From the NCBI GenBank assembly GCA_964638865.1, contig CAZXBG010000079.1:1-19015 (forward strand): a stretch of DNA of 19,015 nt, given 5' to 3'. The notes below the pieces were generated by a model. It ran no database searches. It had not been told where the DNA came from and saw only the letters and a program-made list of their open reading frames with translations. Positions 6,717 to 15,294 of this stretch are shown here, one piece after another. Source of the DNA: UBA7236 sp964638865 (GTDB lineage Bacteria > Bacteroidota > Bacteroidia > Chitinophagales > BACL12). The stretch's first letter is position 1. The number at the start of each line of letters is the position of its first letter. Both the position numbers and the translations under genes were made by a program.

Positions 6717-7145
6717 TCATTTTTTCTCAATATTAAAGAACCCATTTAAAAATTTTCGGAACTGGGTATTTTCGGCTGCGTATTTTAATATGAGATATCG
6801 AAGAACATGCGGAGGCAAATAACTTAAATGCTCTCTAATTTCTTCATAACCCGTAGTGTCAAGTTTAACTAATTTATTGCCTTCCTTTTTAATATAAAAC
6901 AAAACGGCAGCTACATGTTTGCAAGGATCTTCTACATCGTTGCAATTGCATTCCCAATAAGTTATAGAATCGTTGTGCCGCTTAAGTTGCACAACGTGGT
7001 CGTCGTAACCCTGCACAACTGCCATCCATTCGATACCATTGATATTAAAAACGGATTTTACCCGGCCTTCGCAATAAAAATCATACCCACGCAAACGCGT
7101 TTTTTCGCTGAGTTCAGACTCCAGATGATTGAGATGGATTATCAC
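6717..7145 (-). CDS. Small SWIM zinc-finger protein
   Basis: From GTG 7145 this is a 142-residue protein. The core is a SWIM motif, C-x-C-x6-C-x-H, in WECNCNDVEDPCKHVAAVLF, with zinc ligands Cys66, Cys68, Cys75 and His77. The preceding part (GYDFYCEGRVKSV) is the usual beta-rich lead-in to SWIM domains. SWIM domains bind DNA or protein partners; no enzymatic domain (such as the SNF2 helicase often fused in larger relatives) is present here. The frame is open up to 7316 but contains no ATG near the domain, and a longer version would run into the divergent nitroreductase promoter and start. A TATTTTTG box ends 4 nt before the GTG, fitting a near-leaderless start. The exact start is inferred. 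Confidence 0.72.
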   Translation of the reverse strand: MIIHLNHLESELSEKTRLRGYDFYCEGRVKSVFNINGIEWMAVVQGYDDHVVQLKRHNDSITYWECNCNDVEDPCKHVAAVLFYIKKEGNKLVKLDTTGYEEIREHLSYLPPHVLRYLILKYAAENTQFRKFLNGFFNIEKK

Positions 7146-7149
7146 CTTG

Positions 7150-7157
7150 CAAAAATA
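7150..7157 (-). promoter_or_regulatory. Possible -7 box of the SWIM gene
   Basis: Read on the minus strand, TATTTTTG matches TAnnTTTG exactly and sits immediately before GTG 7145. No well-spaced -33 TTTG is visible, so this is tentative. Confidence 0.4.
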
Positions 7158-7255
7158 GAGAGAAGAAAGCAAATTGTGTTTATTATTATAGTGTTGGGTT
7201 TTACAAATTAAAATAATAACAGTATATGTTTCCACAAAATTGATAAGCGGTATCG

Positions 7256-7287
7256 TTTTGAAAAGGGCATTACTGTGTTTACCTTCG
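7256..7287 (+). promoter_or_regulatory. Promoter of the nitroreductase gene
   Basis: TTTTG (7256-7260) and TACCTTCG (7280-7287) are 19 nt apart, one base from the Bacteroidota consensus. ATG 7303 follows 15 nt after the -7 box. This supports the shorter start and argues against the in-frame TTG at 7240, which lies upstream of the promoter. Confidence 0.6.
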
Positions 7288-7302
7288 TTACAAATATTTA
7301 AT

Positions 7303-8043
7303 ATGTCGGACGCCACAATTCAATTTGATCAGATCGTGAAAGGTCGCAGAAGTATGCGTGTATTTGATGCGGAAAAACCATTTGATTCCAATGCGGTGTA
7401 TACCAGTATACAAAGGGCATTACTCGCACCAAACTCAAGCAATATGCAGTTATGGGAATTTTATCAGGTAAAAAGTGCGGATAAATTAAAGGTTATATCA
7501 AAATTTTGTATGAATCAAAGTGCAGCGAGAACCGCACGTGAAATGGTAATCATTGTTATTCCTAAAAAAAAATACAAACAAAGGGCAGCATCAAATTATA
7601 ATTTCCACCATGCACGTTATGACAATAAACCGATAGAGGAATTGACGAAAAGGGAACAGCGCAGATTAAAATATTATTCGCACCTTATGTTATTTTATTA
7701 CTTTCAGGATTGGTTCGGAATTGCAGGTATGATCAGAAAATTAGTTGTGAGTATTGCATCTTTTTGGAGACCTGTTGTTTGGCAGGTAAGTAAAAATGAT
7801 CTTCGGGTTGTAGGTCATAAATCGGCAGCACTGGCAGCCCAAACATTTATGTTAAGCATGAAGGCAGAAGGATATGATACTTGTCCGATGGAAGGATTTG
7901 ATTCGCATAAATTAAAACGATATTTAAAATTTCCTTCTTCTTATGAAATAAATATGATCATTAGTTGCGGACCAGGCACCAGTGAGGGGATTTATCATGA
8001 ACAATTCCGCGTACCGGAGAAGGATGTAATATTTACTTTGTAA
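7303..8043 (+). CDS. Nitroreductase-family FMN oxidoreductase
   Basis: This is a 246-residue protein from ATG 7303. VKGRRSMRVFD (12-22) is the N-terminal arginine-rich FMN phosphate-binding block of the family. APNSSNMQLWEFYQV (42-56) is the APSSxNxQPW-type flavin-contact segment. Late in the protein, a helix with AALAAQTFMLSMKAEGYDTCPMEGFD and the C-terminal block INMIISCGPG complete the fold. These enzymes are cytosolic homodimers reducing nitro groups, quinones or enones with NAD(P)H; the substrate is not predictable here. A middle insertion (about 92-150, rich in Tyr, Phe and basic residues, including DWFGIAGM) is longer than in small nitroreductases. It has its own promoter and converges on the lipoprotein gene with 8 nt between the two stops. 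Confidence 0.85.
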   Translation: MSDATIQFDQIVKGRRSMRVFDAEKPFDSNAVYTSIQRALLAPNSSNMQLWEFYQVKSADKLKVISKFCMNQSAARTAREMVIIVIPKKKYKQRAASNYNFHHARYDNKPIEELTKREQRRLKYYSHLMLFYYFQDWFGIAGMIRKLVVSIASFWRPVVWQVSKNDLRVVGHKSAALAAQTFMLSMKAEGYDTCPMEGFDSHKLKRYLKFPSSYEINMIISCGPGTSEGIYHEQFRVPEKDVIFTL

Positions 8044-8051
8044 TTGTTTAA

Positions 8052-8960
8052 TTACCAACCGGTATTAAAAATATATTTTGCAGAATTTACACTGCATTTC
8101 TGATAAGTGCTGTATGCCTTAGCAGCGCTTATAAATATGGAATTTTCCTCCTCCAAATTCGCCCATGCATTTATTATAGCATTAATAACATAAGCCTCCG
8201 GTGCCATTAAACTTGTAGTGGTTACTAAAGGATATGCATTGAGGTAGTTTAATCGTTCTTTAAAATAAGTGTGAGAAATACATGCAATTACAACGGCATC
8301 CTTTTGTTTCGCATTTTTATTTATCAGTTCATTTACATTGTTATCCATTAATCCGTTATGACCGGTAAAAGCTACCATATCCGATTTGTTGAGGTCAATT
8401 GATAAACTATCATTTATTTTGACAGTATCGTTTAAAGTTTCTGCCAGGTTTTTAAAAAAATACTCCAAACACAATTGCATTTTATCTCCGGAATAGGCAT
8501 CTGCTATAACAATTATATTTGTAGAGGGCGCTATGGACTTTTTAAAAACGATTCTTTCCATCAAAACATCAGATGTATCAATAACATCAGAAATTACGGT
8601 CCATCCTGTTTTTTTAAAATGTGTTTTTAATCCGTATCCGGCTCCCCAATAGAGATTTGTTTTGAGGTTTTTACCATCGCCAAGACTTGCAGAAACAGGC
8701 ACGATCCCCTGATTTTCATTATCGCATAATGGAACATAAACATGAACGATGAGTGGTTCTTTTCTAAGAATTTTATTTTGAAGTTGTACTATTATCTGAT
8801 CTCTGTTAAAGCTGTCGAATTGCACTTCTTCCGTTACTTCCGGTGTATTTATAACCGGAATATTTATTGAATTGTTTTGTAGAGAAACATCTTTTTTCTC
8901 CGCTTTACAAGAAACAATTAATAAACCCAGAATAATGATAATTGGTTTTAATATCGCCAT
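8052..8960 (-). CDS. Uncharacterised lipoprotein
   Basis: This 302-residue protein has a lipoprotein leader ending LLIVSC, with Cys18 as the probable lipid anchor, followed by a charged, low-complexity linker to about residue 50. The mature part contains LIVHVYVPLCDNENQGIVPV, NLYWGAGYGLKTHF, GHNGLMDNNVNEL and CISHTYFKERL. The CDN..QGIVPV and LYWG.GYG..T blocks look like conserved family motifs that I have seen only in uncharacterised Bacteroidota proteins. No catalytic family is recognised; the late Gly-His-Asn and Cys-Ile-Ser-His pieces could be a His/Cys pair, but this is speculation. It ends 8 nt from the stop of the convergent nitroreductase gene. No clear promoter is seen. Confidence 0.75.
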   Translation of the reverse strand: MAILKPIIIILGLLIVSCKAEKKDVSLQNNSINIPVINTPEVTEEVQFDSFNRDQIIVQLQNKILRKEPLIVHVYVPLCDNENQGIVPVSASLGDGKNLKTNLYWGAGYGLKTHFKKTGWTVISDVIDTSDVLMERIVFKKSIAPSTNIIVIADAYSGDKMQLCLEYFFKNLAETLNDTVKINDSLSIDLNKSDMVAFTGHNGLMDNNVNELINKNAKQKDAVVIACISHTYFKERLNYLNAYPLVTTTSLMAPEAYVINAIINAWANLEEENSIFISAAKAYSTYQKCSVNSAKYIFNTGW

Positions 8961-9002
8961 AAATAATTAAAATAAAACGATAATTATTTTAATAAATTGC
9001 AT

Positions 9003-9031
9003 AAAAAAATCCCGACAATATTTATCGGGAT
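9003..9031 (-). terminator. Intrinsic terminator of the PorP/SprF gene
   Basis: On the minus strand ATCCCGA (9031-9025) pairs with TCGGGAT (9015-9009) over a 9-nt loop, followed by a T-run (9008-9003). It lies 23 nt after the stop of the gene ending at 9054. This is a canonical rho-independent terminator and separates that gene from the lipoprotein gene. Confidence 0.85.
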
Positions 9032-9053
9032 CTTTAATTTATTTTTTTAGCAA

Positions 9054-10082
9054 TTAAAATCTTGGGCAATCTATGGGTTTCATTTTAGGATTCACATCTA
9101 AACATCCCCAATAGATAAATGATAATTCGATACCACCGCGGTAATCGGTAACAGTTGACAATCCCGAAACGTTGATATCATAACTCAAACCGAAATTAAT
9201 ATTGTTATAATCCAATCCGAGATTTACGATTAAAGCATCTGCAACATCTATATTATCCACTGTTCTATAGTGGGTTCCTATATAAACCATAGAAACACCT
9301 TTCTCCAATTGCAATCCCACATCAATACCGCTATTCATTTGCACGTTTGAACCTTCGGTTTGTTCCATATATAAGAAAGAAGGAATAATAACTGAATTTT
9401 TACCCATTCCAATTTTAAAGGAACCGTATCCAACATAGTGGGCATTCAATTTATTTACATTGTAATTATAAAAGGTTTCTGTAGGTTCTGTAAGATGAAA
9501 ATATGCACCACCTGCTTGCATTGCAAAGTTGTCGCTAAAACGGCTTCTCCAGTTAACTCCGGCATTGACGTCGAGATAGGAAAAATTATCATCGCCATAT
9601 TCGCCACTTGGCAGGGTTGGATCAATACCATTTGCCCCAATTTGTGATTCGAATATCAATTTGTTGTAATCGACACGTTTTTGAACAAATCCTATCTGTC
9701 CACCAACGGAAAGGTAGTGATTCTCATCACCCAGCTTTTGGTGGTATGCGAAAGAACCCATCATGGTAAGATTGGTAAGGGAGCCGTCTCCGGAAACGTC
9801 GTTATAAACCATAGCGCCAACGCCAAAAATGTTCCCATTCATTTTATCTCTCCACAAACCGGCATCGAAAGAGCCGGCAAAGGTTTGATAAGATGCAGGC
9901 CCAACAGCACTTGCCCACTGATTTCTATAGTTTAAAACCCCTCTGTAGGTACAAGGAGTAAGGCCGGTTAAGGCTGGGTTCAGAGTTAGCGGCGACTGAG
10001 AATATTGCGAAAAATGAATATCCTGAGCTGAGGAGCTCATTATTGATGATACAATAATTAAAGCTAAGAGAATTCTATTCAT
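9054..10082 (-). CDS. PorP/SprF-family type IX secretion outer-membrane protein
   Basis: This 342-residue protein has a signal peptide (MNRILLALIIVSSIMSSSA) followed by the family hallmark QDIHFSQYSQSPLTLNPALTG (20-40). The rest is a series of amphipathic, aromatic-rich strands expected of an outer-membrane beta-barrel of about 14 strands, with NYRNQWASA and the typical C-terminal end IDCPRF. PorP/SprF-like proteins act with the T9SS, and many paralogs accompany large surface adhesins. It has its own promoter and terminator, so it is monocistronic, though directly downstream of the sulfatase array on the same strand. It may help attach or export neighbouring T9SS clients, but the link rests only on position. 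Confidence 0.92.
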   Translation of the reverse strand: MNRILLALIIVSSIMSSSAQDIHFSQYSQSPLTLNPALTGLTPCTYRGVLNYRNQWASAVGPASYQTFAGSFDAGLWRDKMNGNIFGVGAMVYNDVSGDGSLTNLTMMGSFAYHQKLGDENHYLSVGGQIGFVQKRVDYNKLIFESQIGANGIDPTLPSGEYGDDNFSYLDVNAGVNWRSRFSDNFAMQAGGAYFHLTEPTETFYNYNVNKLNAHYVGYGSFKIGMGKNSVIIPSFLYMEQTEGSNVQMNSGIDVGLQLEKGVSMVYIGTHYRTVDNIDVADALIVNLGLDYNNINFGLSYDINVSGLSTVTDYRGGIELSFIYWGCLDVNPKMKPIDCPRF

Positions 10083-10107
10083 ACGGTTATTCCTGGCTTA
10101 TTCAATC

Positions 10108-10140
10108 CAAAGTTACTAAATTCTTGTAATCCACACAAAA
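10108..10140 (-). promoter_or_regulatory. Promoter of the PorP/SprF gene
   Basis: On the minus strand TTTTG (10140-10136) and TAACTTTG (10115-10108) are 20 nt apart, an exact match to the Bacteroidota consensus. ATG 10082 follows 25 nt after the -7 box. This gives the gene transcription independent of the sulfatase operon. Confidence 0.75.
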
Positions 10141-10235
10141 TTAACAAAGGAATTTGTCATTTGGATGTAAACGTTGAACTTGTGGATAATATTGGTCGAG
10201 TCAATATTAGAAATCAAAATTGCATAAACAATCGG

Positions 10236-12761
10236 TTAATGGAGAATAACAAGGGATTCTTTGAATTGGTTTTCGTCAGAATCCAATAGCAGCAAATATA
10301 CCCCTGGCTCAAATGCTGAAACATCAACTGAGGTTTCAAAAATGCAATTTCCGTTTAAAAACCGATTCGCATAAACAGAACGCCCGGTGATATCAAAAAT
10401 TCGTATTGATACAAATTCAACCGGATCCTTTAATTCAATTTGCAGCAGTTGGGAGACCGGATTTGGAAAGATTTTTATATTTAATTCAGGTGATATTATG
10501 CCATTTTCAACAAAAATCTCCTGATCAAAGTGAGTTAAGCAAGTATCATTTCCATATTCTAAAAATTGGGTGATCGTGTAAGTTCCCGGCGAGGTATATG
10601 TATATGGTCCGGGAATATCATCAAATATAATATTTCCGTCACCGAAATCCCACCAACTATTTGTATACACTCCGCTTATCGAAATGTCTTGAATACAAAC
10701 CGTTAACCCTTCCTCATGCCATACCGAAAAATCGGATATCGGTATATTGTCAGTGTTGAGATAGATCGTTTTCAAATCAAATGCAATTGTTATAGTTTGG
10801 GCAATATTTTTTAATTCGAAGTAAATTAAAATTTGACTATTTGCATTAAATATATGTTGATCAATTAATTGCATTGGAATATTTACATTTGAACCATAAA
10901 ATATTGAATCGGAAAGATTAGTTGACCATTTGTAAATATATTCTTCGGTTTCATCCATTAGAATACCGGTTGTGTCAAAAATATCTATGGATAGTTGAAG
11001 GGTATCGTCATAATTTGTCAAACATTCGGAGGAGCTATTTTTAATTATAACTTTATTTGTTTTTTGAAGGTACATTGCACTGTCAGGCATCCATTGTGAT
11101 AAAAATTTAATGACAGGTAAATAATCACCATTAGAAATTAAATTATACCATTCATTAGGGTCGGATTCACGATTTATACCAATTTCATATAATTCCTGCT
11201 CAAAGGAAATTGATGTTTCATCACAATAAGAATTAGGAAATGAACCGTCATTATTTTTTTGGTATCTAATATAATGAAACCTTTCGTTGCGTATAGAAAT
11301 ATGTGGGAAACAAGAACCAATCCCAATATTTTTATCAATGGAAGAGATAACCGGATATTCGTAATGCAATTCAGGCTGATCTATTAATGGAATAAAACTT
11401 TTTCCATCAAGGTATTTCGATCCATCGGCAAAGGTTGGTGCATTTACATTTGCCAATTCACAAATAGATGGGAAAAGATCAAGAAGGGAAACTGTTTTTC
11501 GAACAATTTGATTACCATTTTTACCCGGAATTACAACAATAAGCGGAACGCGTATATCTGTTTCCCACAAGGTCCATTTTGTCCAGTGTTTTTTTTCACC
11601 TAACGAATATCCATTATCACTCAGAATAATAATAACAGTATTTTCTTTAAGTTCGGGATGCGCATTCAAAGCATTCATCACACGTCCTATTTGCGCATCA
11701 ATAAATTGTACGGCAGATATATAGTTGATTTGATAATTTGCCTGGGTTACTTCCCCAATAAGGAATCTTCTATCATTATCCGATAATAAGGGGTCAATTT
11801 CGGGTAATGTATTTAAATTATTCGCATAGTTATTGATTTCGTTATATACATCGCCGGCGTCGGCAAGGGATTGTGCAATTCCGTAGTGTGTTAAAGAATT
11901 ATAATCTTCAAATTTAATTTCTGGTTGAGGAGGCATTACAATACCATTATACGGAAAGGCATTGTTTGGCAAATTAAAATTTATTGAAAAAGGTTGTTCG
12001 TAAATATCGTCATTATAATAACCAGGGCTATATTTTTGAGGAATGTACCGCTCGAGATGAGGTTTATAAAATCCAAGAGCCAGAAAAAATGGTTTATTGC
12101 ATGTATTTGCTGTTCCTGCAGCATATTGATGTATAAAATCAATGGCTGTGTCAGCACCAATAAAATCCTCCATAAGTGATTCCTGGTTATCAGGTATTTG
12201 GCCCCAATCAAAATAATTGCCAAAATTATAATCCTTCCATTTTTGTAGTTGTGTTTCTGAGTCAAAATTTAAACTCTTTCTGTTCCAGGATAATTCTTTA
12301 GAACAGGGCTCAGTTTCATTTTGATCAAAATCGTTTTCACTTGGATTATGAAAAGTTTTATTAATTGAATAGGTAAAATAATTGCCACTGTCCTTTAATA
12401 TTTGAGGTAAAGTAAATACTTCGGAATTATTTTTTTCAACATTAAAATTGGCGCGGAAAACAGAATTATAATCGTCATTAGTGTAAACCTTTGTGTAATA
12501 AAGGTCTTTGCCACTTAAAAAACTGGTGCGTGAAGGAGCACAACCAGCGGCATTTGCGTAGGCATTGGTAAAAATGGTTCCCTCCAACGCAATTTGGTTC
12601 AAGTTTGGAGTTGTGATCTGTGGTTGATCAGTAAATCCATTAACATAATCATTTAAGTCATCAACAATAATGAAAATAAAATTCGGCGGTGCTGTTTGTG
12701 TAAACACATTACTAAAACAAAGTGAAGGGAATAATAAAGCGACAAAAAATTTACCTCCCAT
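10236..12761 (-). CDS. Secreted sulfatase (iduronate-2-sulfatase-like) with PKD and T9SS domains, copy 1
   Basis: This 841-residue sulfatase is expected to act outside the cell. The signal peptide covers about 1-22. The catalytic domain (about 27-560) starts FIFIIVDDLNDY, with metal ligands Asp34/Asp35. The maturation motif CAPSR has Cys74, which would become formylglycine. The expected lysines and histidines are present: Lys135/His138 (NKTFH), Lys233/His235 (KPH), Asp382/Asn383 (SDNG) and Lys395 in the GEKKHWTK segment. These positions follow the human iduronate-2-sulfatase pattern closely. A conserved unnamed module (about 566-680) precedes a PKD-like domain (about 690-752, WWDFGDG). The T9SS type A sorting domain (762-841) has IKIFPNPVS and PGVYLLLL. 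It is the last gene of the operon, 4 nt after copy 2. The substrate is unknown; a sulfated polysaccharide is likely. Confidence 0.92.
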   Translation of the reverse strand: MGGKFFVALLFPSLCFSNVFTQTAPPNFIFIIVDDLNDYVNGFTDQPQITTPNLNQIALEGTIFTNAYANAAGCAPSRTSFLSGKDLYYTKVYTNDDYNSVFRANFNVEKNNSEVFTLPQILKDSGNYFTYSINKTFHNPSENDFDQNETEPCSKELSWNRKSLNFDSETQLQKWKDYNFGNYFDWGQIPDNQESLMEDFIGADTAIDFIHQYAAGTANTCNKPFFLALGFYKPHLERYIPQKYSPGYYNDDIYEQPFSINFNLPNNAFPYNGIVMPPQPEIKFEDYNSLTHYGIAQSLADAGDVYNEINNYANNLNTLPEIDPLLSDNDRRFLIGEVTQANYQINYISAVQFIDAQIGRVMNALNAHPELKENTVIIILSDNGYSLGEKKHWTKWTLWETDIRVPLIVVIPGKNGNQIVRKTVSLLDLFPSICELANVNAPTFADGSKYLDGKSFIPLIDQPELHYEYPVISSIDKNIGIGSCFPHISIRNERFHYIRYQKNNDGSFPNSYCDETSISFEQELYEIGINRESDPNEWYNLISNGDYLPVIKFLSQWMPDSAMYLQKTNKVIIKNSSSECLTNYDDTLQLSIDIFDTTGILMDETEEYIYKWSTNLSDSIFYGSNVNIPMQLIDQHIFNANSQILIYFELKNIAQTITIAFDLKTIYLNTDNIPISDFSVWHEEGLTVCIQDISISGVYTNSWWDFGDGNIIFDDIPGPYTYTSPGTYTITQFLEYGNDTCLTHFDQEIFVENGIISPELNIKIFPNPVSQLLQIELKDPVEFVSIRIFDITGRSVYANRFLNGNCIFETSVDVSAFEPGVYLLLLDSDENQFKESLVILH

Positions 12762-12765
12762 TAAA

Positions 12766-15294
12766 TTAATTTTTTCTCATTACAACAAATGAACCCGATT
12801 TAATTTGTTCCTGTTTTTTATGAATGATAAAATATATTCCGGGAACATAATCAGTGACTACAACCTGCGTGAAAGCATAATTATTAGTTGATAAATTTAT
12901 TTCTTGAATCACCCTTCCGGTTATATCAGTTATATAAATAATTCCATTCAATATATATTCATTTACAAAAATATTGATATGATTAGTTGTTGGATTAGGG
13001 TAAATGAATAAGTGATTATCGGTAAAAAAATCAGAAATATCAACAATAATTGTTTGCTGAAAGGTAGTAATACAATCCTGGTCATTACCATATTGCATAT
13101 AACAAGTGACCGTATACGTTCCCGGCGTCATATAAGTGTAAGGACCCGGTTCGACAGAATAAATCAGGATACCCTCACCGAAATCCCACCAAATTTCATT
13201 ATAAGAACCTATAATTGTTACATCTGCCAGATAGGTTGTAAGGGCAGTTCCATTAACAACATTAAAGGAAACGTTTGGCACATTTTCACTTTTTAAATAA
13301 TAATATTTTGTATCAAAGGCAATAATTAAATTTTCTGTTGTGTCCCTCATTTCAACATAAAACATAATTCTGTCGCTCCCTGAAAAAATAGCTTCCGGTA
13401 TTTCTTGTAGCGGAAATTCCGTGGTTGGAGTGAACAATGTATCATCTGTTAAATTATTTGTCCATTGATAAATATAATTGGCAGGCGGCGAAGTTAACAA
13501 TCCCAATGTATCATATAGGTCAAAAGAAAGTTTCAAGGTATCAGTATTTTCAGCAAGACATGGGAGGTCATTATTTTTAATCACTATTTTAAATGTATTT
13601 TTAAGATACAAAGGGCCTTCAGGCATCCACTGCATTAGATAATTAATTACAGGTTCGTAATCCGGGTTGTCGATCAAATTATTCCATTCGTTAGGATCTG
13701 TTTCCCTATTAATGCCTATTTCGTAAAATTCTGCTTCTTTAAAACTGGAATCTGGATTACAGGCGTTTAAGGGATCATCTCCATCGGAGCTATATTCAAT
13801 GTACTTAAATTTATCTGATCGTATTGCAAATTGTGGAAAACAGGAGCATTCTTTATTTGCTTCCGCTTCCCATGAAACTAAAACAGGTCTTTCCCATGCC
13901 AATTCAGGGTTATCCATCAAGGGTACAATACTTTTTCCATCTAAATAATCTGAGCCATCTGAGAATAGAGGGTATGGTGTGTTGGTTAGTTCACAAATAG
14001 TAGGATACAGGTCTAAAAGGCTAACTGTTTTATCAGAAATTAAATTACCCGGTCTGTTTGGATCATAAATTACAAAAGGAATTCTAATATCCATATCCCA
14101 AAGACTTCTTTTCATCCAATGATGTTTTTCCCCTAGCGAAAACCCATTGTCGCTTACCAATACAATGATTGTATTTTCTTTCATTTCAGGCTCTGTTTCC
14201 AAATAAGATAAAATCCGTCCAATTTGTGCATCTACACTTTTCACACCTGCCATGTAAGCCATAACGGCATTAGCTCTTTTAGATTCAGCTGTCACTTCCC
14301 AGCGCAAAGAATCAGTGAAATCGGGATCGATCTCAGGTAAATATGGTAAACTGTCAGTATAATTGGCAAAGGATTCTTCAATATCTGCCTGTCCTATTGC
14401 AATTGATTTTCCAAGGTTACCTAAATTAAAATAATCATTCCATTTAACGGTTGGTTGTGGAGGCATTATTATACCATTAGGAGGATAGGAATTAACAGGA
14501 AAATTATAGGGTAAATTAAAATCTGCAGCAAATATATCATCCAAATAAAATTCAGGAAAATAAGATTCCGGAACAAATAGGTCCAAATGTGGAAGTGCAA
14601 AACCTAAAGCGAGAAAAAAGGCGCTATCACACAATTCAATATCACCGGCAATTATTTCAGTAATTACTTTAATTGTTGAATCTACTGCACGGGAATCTTT
14701 CATATCCGGTTCAAAAATGTCGGGAACACGCCCCCACTTAAACTTGTTAACTCCCTCATTCGTACTAAGCAGGATGGAATCTGTTTCATCAAATTCTCCA
14801 AAGGAAATTACGCGACTCCACGACAATGCCTTTTCACATGGATCAGAAGTTATTGCATCATAATCTTTGTTAAAGGGATCATGAAAAACCTTATTTACTC
14901 CAATAGTATAATAATTTCCAACATCTTTCAAATGTTCAGGTAGTGAAATAACTTCCATATTGTTTGATGCTTCTGTAAAATTATCTCTGAATTCATCCAG
15001 GTAAGTATTATTAGCGTAAATATTTGTATATAAAATATCCTTTCCACTCAAAAAACTTGTGCGGGAGGCGGCGCAAACCGGGTTATTACAAAAGGCATTA
15101 TTAAACTGATAACCATTTTCCATTAAAAACTTAATATTGGGCGTGGCTATTTGAGGTTGTCCGTTAAAACCCTCAACATAATCATTTAAATCGTCAACAA
15201 TAATAAGAATAATATTGGGTTTTGTGCCCGTTTGAGAAAAAGCACATGAAAAATAAAAAATATAGATAAATAATAATGTAAAAAGTTTTTTCAT
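12766..15294 (-). CDS. Secreted sulfatase with PKD-like and T9SS domains, copy 2 (CxASR variant)
   Basis: This is an 842-residue paralog with the same domain order as copy 1. The signal peptide is about 1-20. Metal ligands are Asp34/Asp35. The maturation motif is CAASR with Cys74, so Ala replaces the usual Pro; C-x-A-x-R is accepted by anaerobic-type sulfatase-maturing enzymes but departs from the strict C-x-P-x-R of aerobic FGE. Lys135/His138 (NKVFH) and SDNG (381-384) are kept, but the KPH motif reads LPH (Leu234, His236), losing a lysine found in copies 1 and 3. The unnamed module, a PKD-like domain (WWDFGEG) and a T9SS sorting domain (about 762-842, FIYPNPT, PGIYFII) follow. Its ATG shares 1 nt with the stop of copy 3 (TAATG). 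Specificity may differ from the neighbours. Confidence 0.92.
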   Translation of the reverse strand: MKKLFTLLFIYIFYFSCAFSQTGTKPNIILIIVDDLNDYVEGFNGQPQIATPNIKFLMENGYQFNNAFCNNPVCAASRTSFLSGKDILYTNIYANNTYLDEFRDNFTEASNNMEVISLPEHLKDVGNYYTIGVNKVFHDPFNKDYDAITSDPCEKALSWSRVISFGEFDETDSILLSTNEGVNKFKWGRVPDIFEPDMKDSRAVDSTIKVITEIIAGDIELCDSAFFLALGFALPHLDLFVPESYFPEFYLDDIFAADFNLPYNFPVNSYPPNGIIMPPQPTVKWNDYFNLGNLGKSIAIGQADIEESFANYTDSLPYLPEIDPDFTDSLRWEVTAESKRANAVMAYMAGVKSVDAQIGRILSYLETEPEMKENTIIVLVSDNGFSLGEKHHWMKRSLWDMDIRIPFVIYDPNRPGNLISDKTVSLLDLYPTICELTNTPYPLFSDGSDYLDGKSIVPLMDNPELAWERPVLVSWEAEANKECSCFPQFAIRSDKFKYIEYSSDGDDPLNACNPDSSFKEAEFYEIGINRETDPNEWNNLIDNPDYEPVINYLMQWMPEGPLYLKNTFKIVIKNNDLPCLAENTDTLKLSFDLYDTLGLLTSPPANYIYQWTNNLTDDTLFTPTTEFPLQEIPEAIFSGSDRIMFYVEMRDTTENLIIAFDTKYYYLKSENVPNVSFNVVNGTALTTYLADVTIIGSYNEIWWDFGEGILIYSVEPGPYTYMTPGTYTVTCYMQYGNDQDCITTFQQTIIVDISDFFTDNHLFIYPNPTTNHINIFVNEYILNGIIYITDITGRVIQEINLSTNNYAFTQVVVTDYVPGIYFIIHKKQEQIKSGSFVVMRKN

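Noticed and set aside
7240..7302. 21-residue N-terminal extension of the nitroreductase from TTG 7240
   Set aside because: The segment lies across a good TTTTG-N19-TACCTTCG promoter, and the family motif begins soon after ATG 7303.
7146..7316. Extended N-terminus of the SWIM protein from 7316
   Set aside because: It would overlap the divergent nitroreductase start and promoter, and the added residues do not resemble the domain or a leader.
7262..7424. 13-nt direct repeat AAAGGGCATTACT at 7262-7274 and 7412-7424
   Set aside because: One copy is in the promoter spacer and one in the coding region, with no matching flanks. Probably chance.
10083..10235. Possible terminator or small gene between the sulfatase operon and the PorP/SprF gene
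   Set aside because: Apart from the PorP/SprF promoter I see no GC-rich hairpin with a T-run and no plausible ORF.
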